Of a stretch of DNA of 64,000 nucleotides, positions 16,932 to 26,200 are shown in pieces. The notes below the pieces were generated by a model. The model had not been told where the DNA came from and made no database searches. It saw only the letters and a list, made by a program, of their open reading frames with translations. The position numbers were made by a program, and so were the translations under genes. The DNA lies in the NCBI RefSeq assembly GCF_000730665.1, contig NZ_BBIV01000023.1, forward strand, positions 25,241 through 89,240, read 5' to 3'. This DNA is from Pseudomonas plecoglossicida NBRC 103162 = DSM 15088 (GTDB lineage: Bacteria > Pseudomonadota > Gammaproteobacteria > Pseudomonadales > Pseudomonadaceae). Each line of letters opens with the position of its first letter. The stretch's first letter is position 1.

Positions 16932-17711
16932 TCAGAATGTGTCCTTCCAAGACCTCAAGGCAGCAAAAACAGTGACCTGCGTATCGTTTGAATGTCCCTT
17001 CCATTCGTCTGCTTTTTGTTTAACTAATGTTTCAGACGTACGCAGAAAGGGGTTGGTCAGGCGTTCGAGACCGATCGTTGATGGCAAGGTGATGCGATTT
17101 TCCGCGCGCAAACGGGTAACGTCTTCGAACCGTTGCTGAACGTGCGGATTGCCGGGTTCCACGGCCTTGGCGAAACGCAGGTTGCTCAGGGTGTATTCGT
17201 GGGCACAGTACACTTCAGTCTGTTCCGGCAGCGCCGCCAAGCGGGCCAGGGCGGGCTGCATCTGTTGTGGCGAGCCTTCGAACATGCGCCCGCAGCCTGC
17301 GGCGAACAGGGTGTCGCCACTGAACAGCACTGGGGTGGCGGGCTGATCGCTGAATAGCGCGATGTGGCCCAGGGTGTGCCCCGGCACGGCAAGCACCTTG
17401 AAGGTCACGCCCAGCACCGTGACCTGGTCGCCTTCGTCCAGCGCCAGGTCGCGGCAGGGGATGCGCTCGTTGGCAGGGCCGCAGACCCTTGCGCCGGTCA
17501 GCTGCTTGAGGCGTTCGACGCCGCCGACGTGGTCGTTGTGGTGGTGGGTGACCAGAATGTCTTCCAGTACCCAGCCGGGGTGGGCGGCCAGCCAGGCCTC
17601 CACCGGGCCGGCATCGCCAGGGTCGACCACCGCGCAGCGGCGTTTGGCAGTATCCTGTAACAACCAGATGTAGTTGTCGGAGAAAGCGGGGAGAGCATCG
17701 ATCTGTATCAT
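16932..17711 (-). CDS. gloB: Hydroxyacylglutathione hydrolase (glyoxalase II)
   Basis: GloB (259 aa) hydrolyses S-lactoylglutathione to glutathione and D-lactate, completing methylglyoxal detoxification in the cytoplasm. It is a metallo-beta-lactamase-fold enzyme: the di-metal site motif is THHHNDHVGG, followed by VPGHTLGHIALF and the C-terminal YCAHEYTLSNLRFA. The length is normal for bacterial glyoxalase II. It is divergent from the methyltransferase gene at 17797, with 85 bases between their starts, which must hold both promoters. Confidence 0.95.
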   Translation of the reverse strand: MIQIDALPAFSDNYIWLLQDTAKRRCAVVDPGDAGPVEAWLAAHPGWVLEDILVTHHHNDHVGGVERLKQLTGARVCGPANERIPCRDLALDEGDQVTVLGVTFKVLAVPGHTLGHIALFSDQPATPVLFSGDTLFAAGCGRMFEGSPQQMQPALARLAALPEQTEVYCAHEYTLSNLRFAKAVEPGNPHVQQRFEDVTRLRAENRITLPSTIGLERLTNPFLRTSETLVKQKADEWKGHSNDTQVTVFAALRSWKDTF

Positions 17712-17796
17712 GGTGCGGATCCGATTCGCCTAGCGTGGCACATGAGGGCATCTTAGCCGCGATGGCGCGGTGCGAGAACCTTCGAGGGAGAGCGCA

Positions 17797-18570
17797 ATGA
17801 CCGACCAAGCCTTTGCCCAGGCCGACCCCAGCTGGGTCGAGCTGATCAGCCTGGCCCGTGACTGGTTCAACGGCCCACTCGGCCAGTTGATGCTCAGGGA
17901 AGAGGAAAAACTGCTGGAAGAAGAGCTCGGGCGCTTCTTTGGCGGTTACCTGGTGCACTACGGCCCTTGCGCCGAGGCGCCGCCCAGCGCCCCGCAGGTG
18001 CAGCGCAACGTGCGCCTGGGCGCACCGCTGCCGGGTGTGGAGATCGTCTGCGAAGAGCAGGCCTGGCCGCTCAGCGAGCATGCCGCCGACGTGGTGGTGC
18101 TGCAGCATGGCCTGGATTTCTGCCTGTCGCCCCATGGCCTGCTGCGCGAAGCTGCCAGTGCCGTGCGCCCGGGCGGGCACTTGCTGATCGTCGGCATCAA
18201 CCCCTGGAGCAGCTGGGGCATGCGCCATTTCTTCAGCCATGGCGCGCTGCGCAAGGCCCGTTGCATTTCGCCGTCGCGGGTGGGCGACTGGCTCAACCTG
18301 CTGGGCTTCGCGCTGGAGAAACGCCGCTTCGGGTGCTATCGTCCGCCGCTTGCCTCGCCGGCCTGGCAACAACGCCTGGCGGGCTGGGAACGCTTGGCGG
18401 GTGGCTGGCAGGGCTCCGGTGGCGGGGTCTACCTGCTGGTGGCACGCAAGATGGTGGTCGGCCTGCGGCCCTTGCGCCCGGAGCGTCGCGAGCCGATGGG
18501 CAAGCTGCTGCCGTTGCCGTTGGCCAAGGTCAACCGCACCGCCGTCAACCCCGATACCGAAAAGCACTGA
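17797..18570 (+). CDS. SAM-dependent methyltransferase-like protein
   Basis: This 257-aa cytoplasmic protein has a class I methyltransferase-like fold. The middle contains ADVVVLQHGLDFCLSPHGLLREAASAVRPGGHLLIVGINPWSSWG, the usual order of strand 4, the post-IV loop and strand 5. The glycine-rich SAM loop is weak or missing near the N-terminus, as in the gloB/rnhA-linked Pseudomonas family. The ATG at 17797 follows GAGGGAGAGCG; an in-frame start at 17770 lacks a ribosome site. rnhA follows after 13 bases, so they are probably co-transcribed. The substrate is unknown. Confidence 0.8.
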   Translation: MTDQAFAQADPSWVELISLARDWFNGPLGQLMLREEEKLLEEELGRFFGGYLVHYGPCAEAPPSAPQVQRNVRLGAPLPGVEIVCEEQAWPLSEHAADVVVLQHGLDFCLSPHGLLREAASAVRPGGHLLIVGINPWSSWGMRHFFSHGALRKARCISPSRVGDWLNLLGFALEKRRFGCYRPPLASPAWQQRLAGWERLAGGWQGSGGGVYLLVARKMVVGLRPLRPERREPMGKLLPLPLAKVNRTAVNPDTEKH

Positions 18571-18583
18571 ACATGAGTGGTAC

Positions 18584-19030
18584 ATGAGCGAAAGCGTCGA
18601 GCTGTATACCGATGGTGCCTGCAAGGGCAACCCTGGCCCCGGCGGCTGGGGCGTCCTGCTGATCTACAAGGGCGTCGAGAAGGAACTGTGGGGTGGCGAG
18701 CGCGAAACCACCAACAACCGCATGGAGCTGATGGCGGCGATCCAGGGGCTGATGGCGCTCAAGCGCGAATGCGAGGTGGTGCTGACCACCGACTCGCAGT
18801 ACGTGATGAAGGGCATCAACGAATGGATGGTCAACTGGAAGAAGCGCGGCTGGAAGACCGCTGCGAAGGAGCCCGTGAAGAACGCCGACCTGTGGCAGCT
18901 GCTGGACGAGCAGGTCAACCGCCACAAGGTCACCTGGAAGTGGGTGCGCGGCCACATTGGCCACCCTGGCAACGAACGTGCCGACCTGTTGGCCAACCGC
19001 GGCGTCGAGGAAGTGCGCGCCAAGCGCTGA
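18584..19030 (+). CDS. rnhA: Ribonuclease HI
   Basis: RNase HI (148 aa) cleaves RNA in RNA-DNA hybrids during replication and repair. The four catalytic acidic residues are visible in YTDGACKGNPGPGGWG, NNRMELMA, LTTDSQYV and the C-terminal GHPGNERADLLA. The ATG at 18584 was chosen from the standard N-terminus MSESVELYTDG; a longer open frame upstream overlaps the methyltransferase gene and is not real. dnaQ follows on the same strand, a common arrangement in gammaproteobacteria. Confidence 0.97.
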   Translation: MSESVELYTDGACKGNPGPGGWGVLLIYKGVEKELWGGERETTNNRMELMAAIQGLMALKRECEVVLTTDSQYVMKGINEWMVNWKKRGWKTAAKEPVKNADLWQLLDEQVNRHKVTWKWVRGHIGHPGNERADLLANRGVEEVRAKR

Positions 19031-19081
19031 GCTGGGGTACAATCCGCGGCTCTGTAATCGATGCAAGTTGGAGCGCCCCGC

Positions 19082-19840
19082 GTGGAGCAGCAGCAAGATA
19101 AACGCCTGGTCATTCTCGATACCGAAACCACTGGCATGCCGGTCAGCGAAGGCCACCGGATCATCGAGATCGGCTGCGTCGAGGTCATCGGCCGGCGCCT
19201 GACCGGGCGGCACTTCCACGTCTACCTGCAGCCTGACCGCGAGAGCGACGAGGGCGCGATCAACGTCCACGGCATCACCGATGCCTTCCTGGTCGACAAG
19301 CCGCGCTTCGCTGAAGTGGCCGAAGAATTCTTCGACTTCATCCAGGGCGCCACGCTGGTCATCCACAACGCGGCGTTCGACGTTGGCTTCATCAACAACG
19401 AGTTCGCTTTGCTGGGTCAGGCTGACCGCGCCGATATCTCGAACCACTGCACCATCCTCGATACCCTGTTGCTGGCGCGCGCCCGTCACCCGGGGCAGCG
19501 CAACAGCCTCGATGCGCTGTGCAAACGCTACGACATCGACAACTCCGGTCGTGAGCTGCACGGCGCATTGCTCGACTCCGAGCTGCTGGCGGACGTCTAC
19601 CTGGCAATGACCGGTGGCCAGACCAGCTTGTCGCTGGCCGGGCACGGGGCTGACGGTGACAACGACGGGCAGGGCAGTGGTGGCAGCGAGATTCGCCGGA
19701 TTACCGGGCGTGCGCCGGGGCGGGTGATCATGGCCAGTGCCGAGGAGCTCGAGGCGCATGCCGAACGCCTGGCGGCGGTTGCCAAGTCGGCGGGTGGGCC
19801 TTCGATGTGGCAGGCGTTGACCGAGACGCCTGCTGGTTGA
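19082..19840 (+). CDS. dnaQ: DNA polymerase III epsilon subunit (3'-5' proofreading exonuclease), GTG start
   Basis: DnaQ (252 aa from the GTG) is the proofreading exonuclease of the replicative polymerase. The DEDD motifs are present: Exo I VILDTETTG, Exo II HNAAFDVGFINNEF and Exo III HGALLDSELLADVYLAM. The C-terminal part would bind the alpha subunit. A GGAG at 19070-19073 lies eight bases upstream of GTG 19082, while the in-frame ATG at 19061 has no ribosome site, so the GTG is preferred. It follows rnhA by 51 bases. Confidence 0.93.
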   Translation: MEQQQDKRLVILDTETTGMPVSEGHRIIEIGCVEVIGRRLTGRHFHVYLQPDRESDEGAINVHGITDAFLVDKPRFAEVAEEFFDFIQGATLVIHNAAFDVGFINNEFALLGQADRADISNHCTILDTLLLARARHPGQRNSLDALCKRYDIDNSGRELHGALLDSELLADVYLAMTGGQTSLSLAGHGADGDNDGQGSGGSEIRRITGRAPGRVIMASAEELEAHAERLAAVAKSAGGPSMWQALTETPAG

Positions 19841-19855
19841 TGTTGGGGCTGCTCC

Positions 19856-19951
19856 GGCCCTATCGCCGCGGTTCGTCGCCACGACAAGCCGGCTCCCACA
19901 GGTACTCCACTGAGCTTTTTGTGGGAGCCGGCTTGCCGGCGATAGGGCCGC
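19856..19951. repeat. Inverted pair of REP elements
   Basis: Two inverted REP cores lie between dnaQ and the decarboxylase gene. The left copy (about 19860-19901) is a variant interrupted by extra bases (TATCGCCGCGGTTCGTCGCC, then ACAAGCCGGCTCCCACAG). The right copy (19920-19945) is canonical GTGGGAGCCGGCTTGCCGGC. They are separated by about 20 bases, the usual spacing of a REP pair. Confidence 0.88.
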
Positions 19952-19972
19952 CACGGTAATCATCAGGCTCTA

Positions 19973-20009
19973 CTACCCTGAGGAAGGATGCTCTGTCCTT
20001 CGGAGGTAG
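19973..20009 (+). promoter_or_regulatory. Possible leader hairpin over the ldcA ribosome-binding site
   Basis: The leader just before the decarboxylase start can fold with GAAGGA (19983-19988) paired to TCCTTC (19996-20001). An outer stem of CTACCC (19973-19978) with GGTAG (20005-20009), one base bulged, traps part of the Shine-Dalgarno GGAGG (20002-20006). The ATG follows at 20017. The inner stem is perfect; the outer one needs a bulge and an internal loop. Confidence 0.35.
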
Positions 20010-20016
20010 CAGCCTG

Positions 20017-22266
20017 ATGTACAAGGACCTCAAGTTCCCCATCCTCATCGTCCACCGCGCCATCAAGGCCGACAGCGTCGCCGGCGAGCGCATCCGTGGC
20101 ATCGCCGAGGAACTGAGCCAGGACGGTTTCGCCATCCTCGCCGCCGCCGACCATGCCGAAGCGCGGCTGGTCGCCGCCACGCACCACGGCCTGGCCTGCA
20201 TGCTGATCGCCGCCGAGGGCGTCGGGGCCAATACCCACCTGCTGGAAAACATCGCCGAACTGATTCGCCTGGCCCGTGCGCGTGCGCCTGACTTGCCGAT
20301 CTTCGCCCTGGGCGAGCAGGTCACCCTGGAAAATGCCCCCGCCGAGGCCATGGGCGAGCTGAACCAGTTGCGTGGCGTCCTCTACCTGTTCGAAGACACC
20401 GTGCCATTTCTCGCCCGCCAGGTGGCGCGCGCTGCGCACAACTACCTCGACGGCCTGCTGCCACCGTTCTTCAAGGCGCTGGTCCAGCACACCGCGCAGT
20501 CCAACTATTCCTGGCATACCCCTGGCCACGGTGGCGGTGTGGCCTACCGCAAGAGCCCGGTGGGCCAGGCGTTTCACCAGTTCTTCGGGGAAAACACGCT
20601 GCGCTCGGACTTGTCCGTGTCGGTGCCTGAGCTGGGCTCGCTGCTCGACCACACCGGTCCGCTGGCCCAGGCCGAAGCCCGTGCGGCGCGCAATTTCGGC
20701 GCCGACCACACCTTCTTCGTGATCAATGGCACCTCCACCGCCAACAAGATCGTCTGGCATGCGATGGTCGGCCGCGACGAACTGGTGCTGGTGGACCGCA
20801 ACTGCCACAAGTCGGTGGTGCACGCGATCATCATGACCGGTGCCATCCCCATCTACCTGTGCCCGGAGCGCAACGAACTGGGCATCATCGGGCCTATCCC
20901 GCTCAGTGAGTTCAGCCCAGAGGCGATCCAGGCAAAGATCCAGGCCAACCCCCTGGCGAAGGGGCGTGAGCCACGGATCAAGCTGGCGGTGGTGACCAAC
21001 TCCACCTACGACGGCCTTTGTTACCACGCCGGCCTGATCAAGCAGGTGCTGGGGCCAAGCGTCGAGGTGCTGCACTTCGACGAGGCCTGGTTCGCCTACG
21101 CGGCATTTCACGAGTTCTTCGCCGAGCGCTACGCCATGGGCACCCTGTGCAACACGCACAGCCCCCTGGTATTCAGCACCCATTCCACCCACAAGCTGCT
21201 CGCCGCCTTCAGCCAGGCGTCGATGATCCATGTGCAGGATGGCGCGCAACGCCAGCTCGACCGCGACCGTTTCAACGAAGCGTTCATGATGCATATTTCC
21301 ACTTCGCCGCAATACAGCATCCTCGCCTCGCTGGATGTGGCGTCGGCGATGATGGAGGGGCCGGCGGGGCGTTCGCTGCTGCAGGAGATGTTCGATGAGG
21401 CCCTGAGCTTTCGCCGGGCCCTGGCCAACCTGCGTGAGCACCTCGCTGGCGATGACTGGTGGTTCAGCATCTGGCAGCCGGCGGCGGCGGGGGGGATGCA
21501 GCGTCTCGATGCCAAGGACTGGCTGTTGCAGCCGAGGGCAGAGTGGCATGGCTTTGGCGAGGTGGCGGACGACTATGTGCTGCTCGACCCGCTGAAAGTG
21601 ACCTTGGTGATGCCTGGCCTCAGCGCCGGCGGAGTACTGGACGAGCACGGCATACCGGCGGCGGTGGTCGGCAAGTTTCTCTGGGAGCGTGGTCTGGTAG
21701 TGGAGAAGACGGGCCTCTACAGCTTCCTGGTGCTGTTCTCGATGGGCATCACCAAGGGCAAGTGGAGCACGCTGCTGACCGAACTGCTGGAGTTCAAGCG
21801 CCATTATGACGGCAATACCGCGCTCGGCGCCTGCCTGCCCAGCATCGTCGCAGTCGACGCTTCACGTTACCAGGGCATGGGCCTGCGCGACCTGTGTGAC
21901 CAACTGCACGACTGCTACCGTGCCAATGCCACGGCCAAGCAGCTCAAGCGGCTGTTCACGCGCTTGCCGGAGGTCGCCATGACCCCGGCACGGGCCTATG
22001 ACCTGATGGTCCGCGGCGCCGTGGAGGCGGTGCCGATCGAGGCATTGCTGGGCCGGGTCGCGGCGGTCATGCTGGTGCCGTATCCACCGGGTATCCCGCT
22101 GATCATGCCGGGTGAGCGGTTCACCGAAGCGACCCGTTCGATTCTCGACTACCTGGCGTTTGCCCGCGCCTTCAATAGTGGCTTCCCTGGCTTTGTCGCC
22201 GACGTGCATGGCTTGCAGAACGAAAGCGGCCGCTACACGGTGGATTGCATCAAGGAATGCGAATGA
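20017..22266 (+). CDS. ldcA: PLP-dependent lysine decarboxylase (Orn/Lys/Arg decarboxylase class I)
   Basis: This 749-aa cytoplasmic enzyme is a fold-type I, PLP-dependent basic amino acid decarboxylase. Domains are an N-terminal receiver-like wing (about 1-130), the PLP domain and the C-terminal domain. The PLP Lys is K393 in STHSTHKLLAAFSQAS. Other signatures are SWHTPGHGGGVAYRKSP, HFDEAWFAYAAFHEF and PYPPGIPLIMPGERF. It closely follows the sequence I recall for P. aeruginosa LdcA, the lysine decarboxylase making cadaverine in the decarboxylase route of lysine catabolism. Ornithine or arginine as substrate cannot be excluded from sequence alone. A possible leader hairpin precedes the start. 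Confidence 0.9.
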   Translation: MYKDLKFPILIVHRAIKADSVAGERIRGIAEELSQDGFAILAAADHAEARLVAATHHGLACMLIAAEGVGANTHLLENIAELIRLARARAPDLPIFALGEQVTLENAPAEAMGELNQLRGVLYLFEDTVPFLARQVARAAHNYLDGLLPPFFKALVQHTAQSNYSWHTPGHGGGVAYRKSPVGQAFHQFFGENTLRSDLSVSVPELGSLLDHTGPLAQAEARAARNFGADHTFFVINGTSTANKIVWHAMVGRDELVLVDRNCHKSVVHAIIMTGAIPIYLCPERNELGIIGPIPLSEFSPEAIQAKIQANPLAKGREPRIKLAVVTNSTYDGLCYHAGLIKQVLGPSVEVLHFDEAWFAYAAFHEFFAERYAMGTLCNTHSPLVFSTHSTHKLLAAFSQASMIHVQDGAQRQLDRDRFNEAFMMHISTSPQYSILASLDVASAMMEGPAGRSLLQEMFDEALSFRRALANLREHLAGDDWWFSIWQPAAAGGMQRLDAKDWLLQPRAEWHGFGEVADDYVLLDPLKVTLVMPGLSAGGVLDEHGIPAAVVGKFLWERGLVVEKTGLYSFLVLFSMGITKGKWSTLLTELLEFKRHYDGNTALGACLPSIVAVDASRYQGMGLRDLCDQLHDCYRANATAKQLKRLFTRLPEVAMTPARAYDLMVRGAVEAVPIEALLGRVAAVMLVPYPPGIPLIMPGERFTEATRSILDYLAFARAFNSGFPGFVADVHGLQNESGRYTVDCIKECE

Positions 22267-22468
22267 TCTCGACGCCAGTGCGCGCCAGTTCGAAACGGTT
22301 TTCACCCAAGTGGTTGACCCGGTCGCCAATGGCCAGGCGATAGGTCGTGACCGGTGCGCCCACGGCGCTGCCGTCGGTTTGCAGGGTCGACTCCTGGAAT
22401 TCGTGAACGGGGTAGATGCGGCCTTCGGCGTCTCGGGCGTGGAACTGGCCGACCATTACTGCTGCCAT
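22250..22468 (-). CDS. Small conserved hypothetical protein
   Basis: This 72-aa protein runs from MAAVMVGQFHARDAEGRIYP to ENRFELARTGVEIIRI. It has no signal peptide or membrane helix, and the pattern suggests a small beta-rich fold. The frame shows normal codon use, and the residues GRIYPVHEFQEST and VTTYRL look like conserved coding sequence. It ends inside the last 17 bases of ldcA on the opposite strand, a tail-to-tail overlap. I recognise it only as a conserved Pseudomonas gene; no function can be assigned. Confidence 0.6.
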   Translation of the reverse strand: MAAVMVGQFHARDAEGRIYPVHEFQESTLQTDGSAVGAPVTTYRLAIGDRVNHLGENRFELARTGVEIIRIP

Positions 22469-22624
22469 TTAGGTGGAAACCTCTGAATTACGTAGGAAAT
22501 GTCTGCAGTGATAGACCGTGCAACAAAGCCGGAGTTTTCCAGGGCGGCAAAAAAAACCTGAGCGCCGAGGAACGGTCATCTATAACTAGGACGTCTCTTT
22601 AGCCAGCAAAGGTTGGAAATCGCC

Positions 22625-23185
22625 ATGAGCCAGGTGTATTCGGTAGCGGTTGTCGTCGGCAGCTTGCGCAAGGACTCCTACAACCGCAAGGTGGCCCGCG
22701 CCCTTTCAGAGCTGGCGCCGTCCAGCCTTGCCCTGAAGATCGTCGAGATCGGCGACCTGCCGTTGTACAACGAGGACGTGGAGGCTGACGGTGTGCCCGA
22801 GCCGTGGAAGCGCTTTCGCGACGAAATCCGTCGCAGCGACGCGGTGTTGTTCGTCACCCCGGAGTACAACCGTTCGGTGCCGGGCGGCCTGAAGAACGCC
22901 ATTGACGTAGGTTCCAGGCCCTATGGACAGAGTGCCTGGAGCGGCAAGCCCGCAGCCGTGGTGAGCGTGTCGCCGGGCGCCATTGGCGGCTTTGGTGCCA
23001 ACCATGCCGTGCGCCAGTCGCTGGTCTTTCTCGACATGCCCTGCATGCAGATGCCAGAGGCCTACCTGGGCGGGGCAGCGAATCTGTTCGATGACAGTGG
23101 CAAACTCAGCGACAAGACCCGGCCATTCCTGCAGGGTTTCATCGACAAGTTCGCCTCTTGGGTCAAGCTGAACCGGGCGGTCTGA
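22625..23185 (+). CDS. chrR: NAD(P)H-dependent FMN reductase / quinone (chromate) reductase
   Basis: This 186-aa flavodoxin-fold protein matches what I recall of P. putida ChrR, a soluble flavoprotein that reduces quinones by two electrons, and also chromate, protecting against oxidative stress. The FMN phosphate loop is GSLRKDSYNRKVARAL, and the flavin/NAD(P)H region is TPEYNRSVPGGLKNAIDVGSRPYG and SPGAIGGFGANHAVRQSL. ATG 22625 matches the family N-terminus MSQVYSVAVVVGS. It lies just upstream of the first giant LRR-NEL gene on the same strand, 92 bases away. Confidence 0.92.
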   Translation: MSQVYSVAVVVGSLRKDSYNRKVARALSELAPSSLALKIVEIGDLPLYNEDVEADGVPEPWKRFRDEIRRSDAVLFVTPEYNRSVPGGLKNAIDVGSRPYGQSAWSGKPAAVVSVSPGAIGGFGANHAVRQSLVFLDMPCMQMPEAYLGGAANLFDDSGKLSDKTRPFLQGFIDKFASWVKLNRAV

Positions 23186-23242
23186 GTTCACGCCCTTGGC
23201 GGTAGCCATTCCAGCTGTAGTCAGACCGGTAGTTTCTTACAG

Positions 23243-23280
23243 CATTGTCGCTCCTGAACTTCGTTGCTGGAGCGACAATG
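23243..23280 (+). promoter_or_regulatory. Perfect 12-bp inverted repeat enclosing the SD and start codon of the first LRR-NEL gene
   Basis: CATTGTCGCTCC (23243-23254) and GGAGCGACAATG (23269-23280) are exact reverse complements separated by 14 bases. The right arm contains the ribosome site GGAG (23269-23272) and ends with the ATG start codon (23278-23280). In mRNA both would be completely base-paired, which should block initiation unless the stem is opened by heat, a protein, a small RNA or upstream translation. There is no T run after it, so it is not a normal terminator of chrR. A DNA operator is the alternative reading. Confidence 0.8.
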
Positions 23281-26200
23281 TCCAACAAACCCTCGGCGAT
23301 GCGCACGGCCGATGAAAAAATCCTCGGCGCCACCGATGACTTCATTGGTGCAAGGCTGCCAGCCTGGTTGAAGCAGGCTTCACGCGCCCAGCTGTCAGGA
23401 TTGCGTGCGGCTTTCAATACTCACCAGGCCAGCCAGGCGCGCCTGCGTGGGCTCACCCAGAAGCTTGAGCCGCTTGACGTATTCGCCGAAAAGCACCTCA
23501 AGGTGCTGCTGGCCAAGCCACTGCCTGAGGGAATGGAGTTTTCACAGCTCGAGTGGCTGGTGGTGACGCCTTGGGTGGGTACGCTCGGCAGTTCCGACAT
23601 GCAGGCGTTTGGTTACAGGGCAACACGCACCTCCGGCATCTTGAGGTTGATGAGCAACTTCGAGCCTGGCGACACCTTTTACGTCGGCTCCGGGCTGGTT
23701 GCGCCTGGGCACGATGAAGTTCTATCGGTCTCGGAAACGGCGCTCGCGACCGAGTGCCGAAAGCTGGACGCGGGGAAAAGGTATCAGGAGGAGCTGGACC
23801 GGGTCTTCAATGCGCAGGCCCTGGGCATCCTGGCCGATGACAAGCGTTCCGGACTTGCGTTGGCTAGCAAGATTGCTGCGATGAAAGGCGATATTACAGC
23901 CGAGGTGGAAATCGCGCTGCTCGAAATGACCCGCTCAGAGATTCACCTTCAGGCGTCGGGGCTGCGCGGTTATGGCGGTACCGTGCAGGTGCTCGGTCAG
24001 GTTGCAGCCGATGGCATGCTCGTCCGGTTGCGCAACCTGCAGGGCAAGCAGGTGGGTATCCTGCTGTACCTGCCGAGCGACCCGCTGCAGGCTTTGCGTC
24101 ATTTCGATGATGATGCTTCGATGAACAGGGCAATGGCAACGCTGCTGCTAGGCGAAGCTTACCGTTCTTTTTTCTCCCAGTTGATCAGCCTGCGCGACCG
24201 GGCCAGTTTTGTAGAGTTGCTGGGTAAGCGTTTGAAGGACCCCAGTCCCGACCTTGAGATGGTAGGTGCCGTGGTTGAGGGCAGCATTTTCACGGCGCTG
24301 GCCCGTGCCCAGATCAAGCGCACCAAGGAAGATGCGCGAGTGCTGTTGGTGCCGACCGCCGAGGCTGACGCCAAGGCCGCCCGGGCCCGGCATGAGGCGT
24401 GGAAGTCGGCAGGCCTGAGCCTGATCAACCTGGCAGGGCTTTTCATTCCCGCGATCGGTGCATTGATGCTCGGGCAACTGGTATTGCAGACCTTGGGCGA
24501 TGTCTTCGAAGGCGCACAGGACTGGTACGAGGGGCACCGTCATGAAGCACTGGAGCATATGCTCGGTGTGGCCGAAGCGTTGGCGGTTACAACCGCGACC
24601 GTGATCGGCGTAAGTGTCGTGCGCAGCGCCTGGGTCGCGGCCATGGAGCCCGTCAATGTGAAAGCCGGCATTCAGCGTTTGTGGCACGACAGTCTCGTAC
24701 CCTACGAGTCGGTACCCGAGAACGTTATCCTGCGCTCCGATGGTTTGTATGGCGATGGCAAGCAGCGCTGGCTGCGCGCCGGCTCTCGTTACTATGAAGT
24801 GCATCGCCCCGACCCTGAAGGACCTTATCGGTTACGCCAGCAACGACGTTCTGGGGCATATGAGCCAGCCGTGCTGCATAACGACGAGCGTTGCTGGCGG
24901 CCGATATGCGAACGGCCTTGGGAGTGGGATGACAGCAGGCGAATGCTTGATCGGCTGTGGCCACAGCACCCGATGATCGATGCACAACGGACGGAGCAAG
25001 TGCTGCGCGTGGCAGGCGTCGATCAAGATGAGCTGCGCGGCATCCTGATGGAAAACCGGCAACTGCCTGTCAACCTGCGGGAGACACTGCGCAGCTTTGA
25101 GGCGGATGAGCGCATCGAGCGGTTCTTCGATCATTTGCGGCGCAAACGTCTCGATGCTCAGGACGAGGCGCTGCTGGCATGGTGCGAGGCATTGCCCGAG
25201 GTGGGCAAGGGCATCGCTAAGGTGCTGGAGGCAAGGCTGCAGCTGCGCGGGGTGCTTTACACGCACCTGACAAGCCTGAACCCTGGTGGTAATGACCCTC
25301 TGCTCGAACAGTTGCGCAGGGATTTTCCTGGCCTGGGGGACGGCTATGCCAAGCTGCTGGAAGGCGAGGCCACTGCGCTTGAGCGCAATGAAGCCGTCAG
25401 CAACGGCAAGCTTCCTCAGGCGTTGGCGCTCAAAGCGGCTTCGTTGCTACGTGTGGCAAGAATCAGCAAAGCCTTGGCGGGCCTTTACCTGGCCAGTGGA
25501 TACTCCACGGAAACTGGCGAATTGATATTCGCACTGCTCAACCAGTTGGGTCCTCAGACCCTCAACATCAATCTCTGTGAAGGTGAAGTCGACGGGCGCT
25601 TGGTGGCAAGTCTGGTGGCGCAGGAACAAGGGACGCCATTGCGGATCCTGGTGCACCAGGACGGACGGTTCAATGTCTTCGAGGCCAATGGCAGCAAACT
25701 TGCGGTGTCGGTAGACGACCCAGGAGATCTGTTTGAAGTCATCGCCGCACTGATGACGCCTGCCCAGCGGCTGGAGTTAGGCGTGGAGAAAGATGGCAAG
25801 GTCAGCCAATTGCTACGAGCCCATGCACTGGAGCAACTGCCCGAAAGCCATGAGGAAATTGCACGGTTCATGGAATGGCCAGAGCGGGCGCGCTGGTTCA
25901 ACCCTGGGCAACGTCTGGAAGATGGTCGGGTCGGCTACTTGCTCAGTGGGCGCGGCGCAGGCCGGCCAAGAACCTCCCGAGAGGTTTTGCAAGATGCCAT
26001 GCGGCGCTATTTTCCGGGGTTGAGCGAAACTCAGTTGGATACGGAGCTGCAACGTATGCTTGCAGGACGGGCTTCGGCATTCGACCTTCTGCTGCAGTTT
26101 CAGGACGACCATGAGCAGCTGGAAAGGGGACTGCAGCGATGGCAAGGCAGCGAATTGAACGATGCCAGACGTCAAGTGCGTGGGCAGGTTGCCCGGCGCC

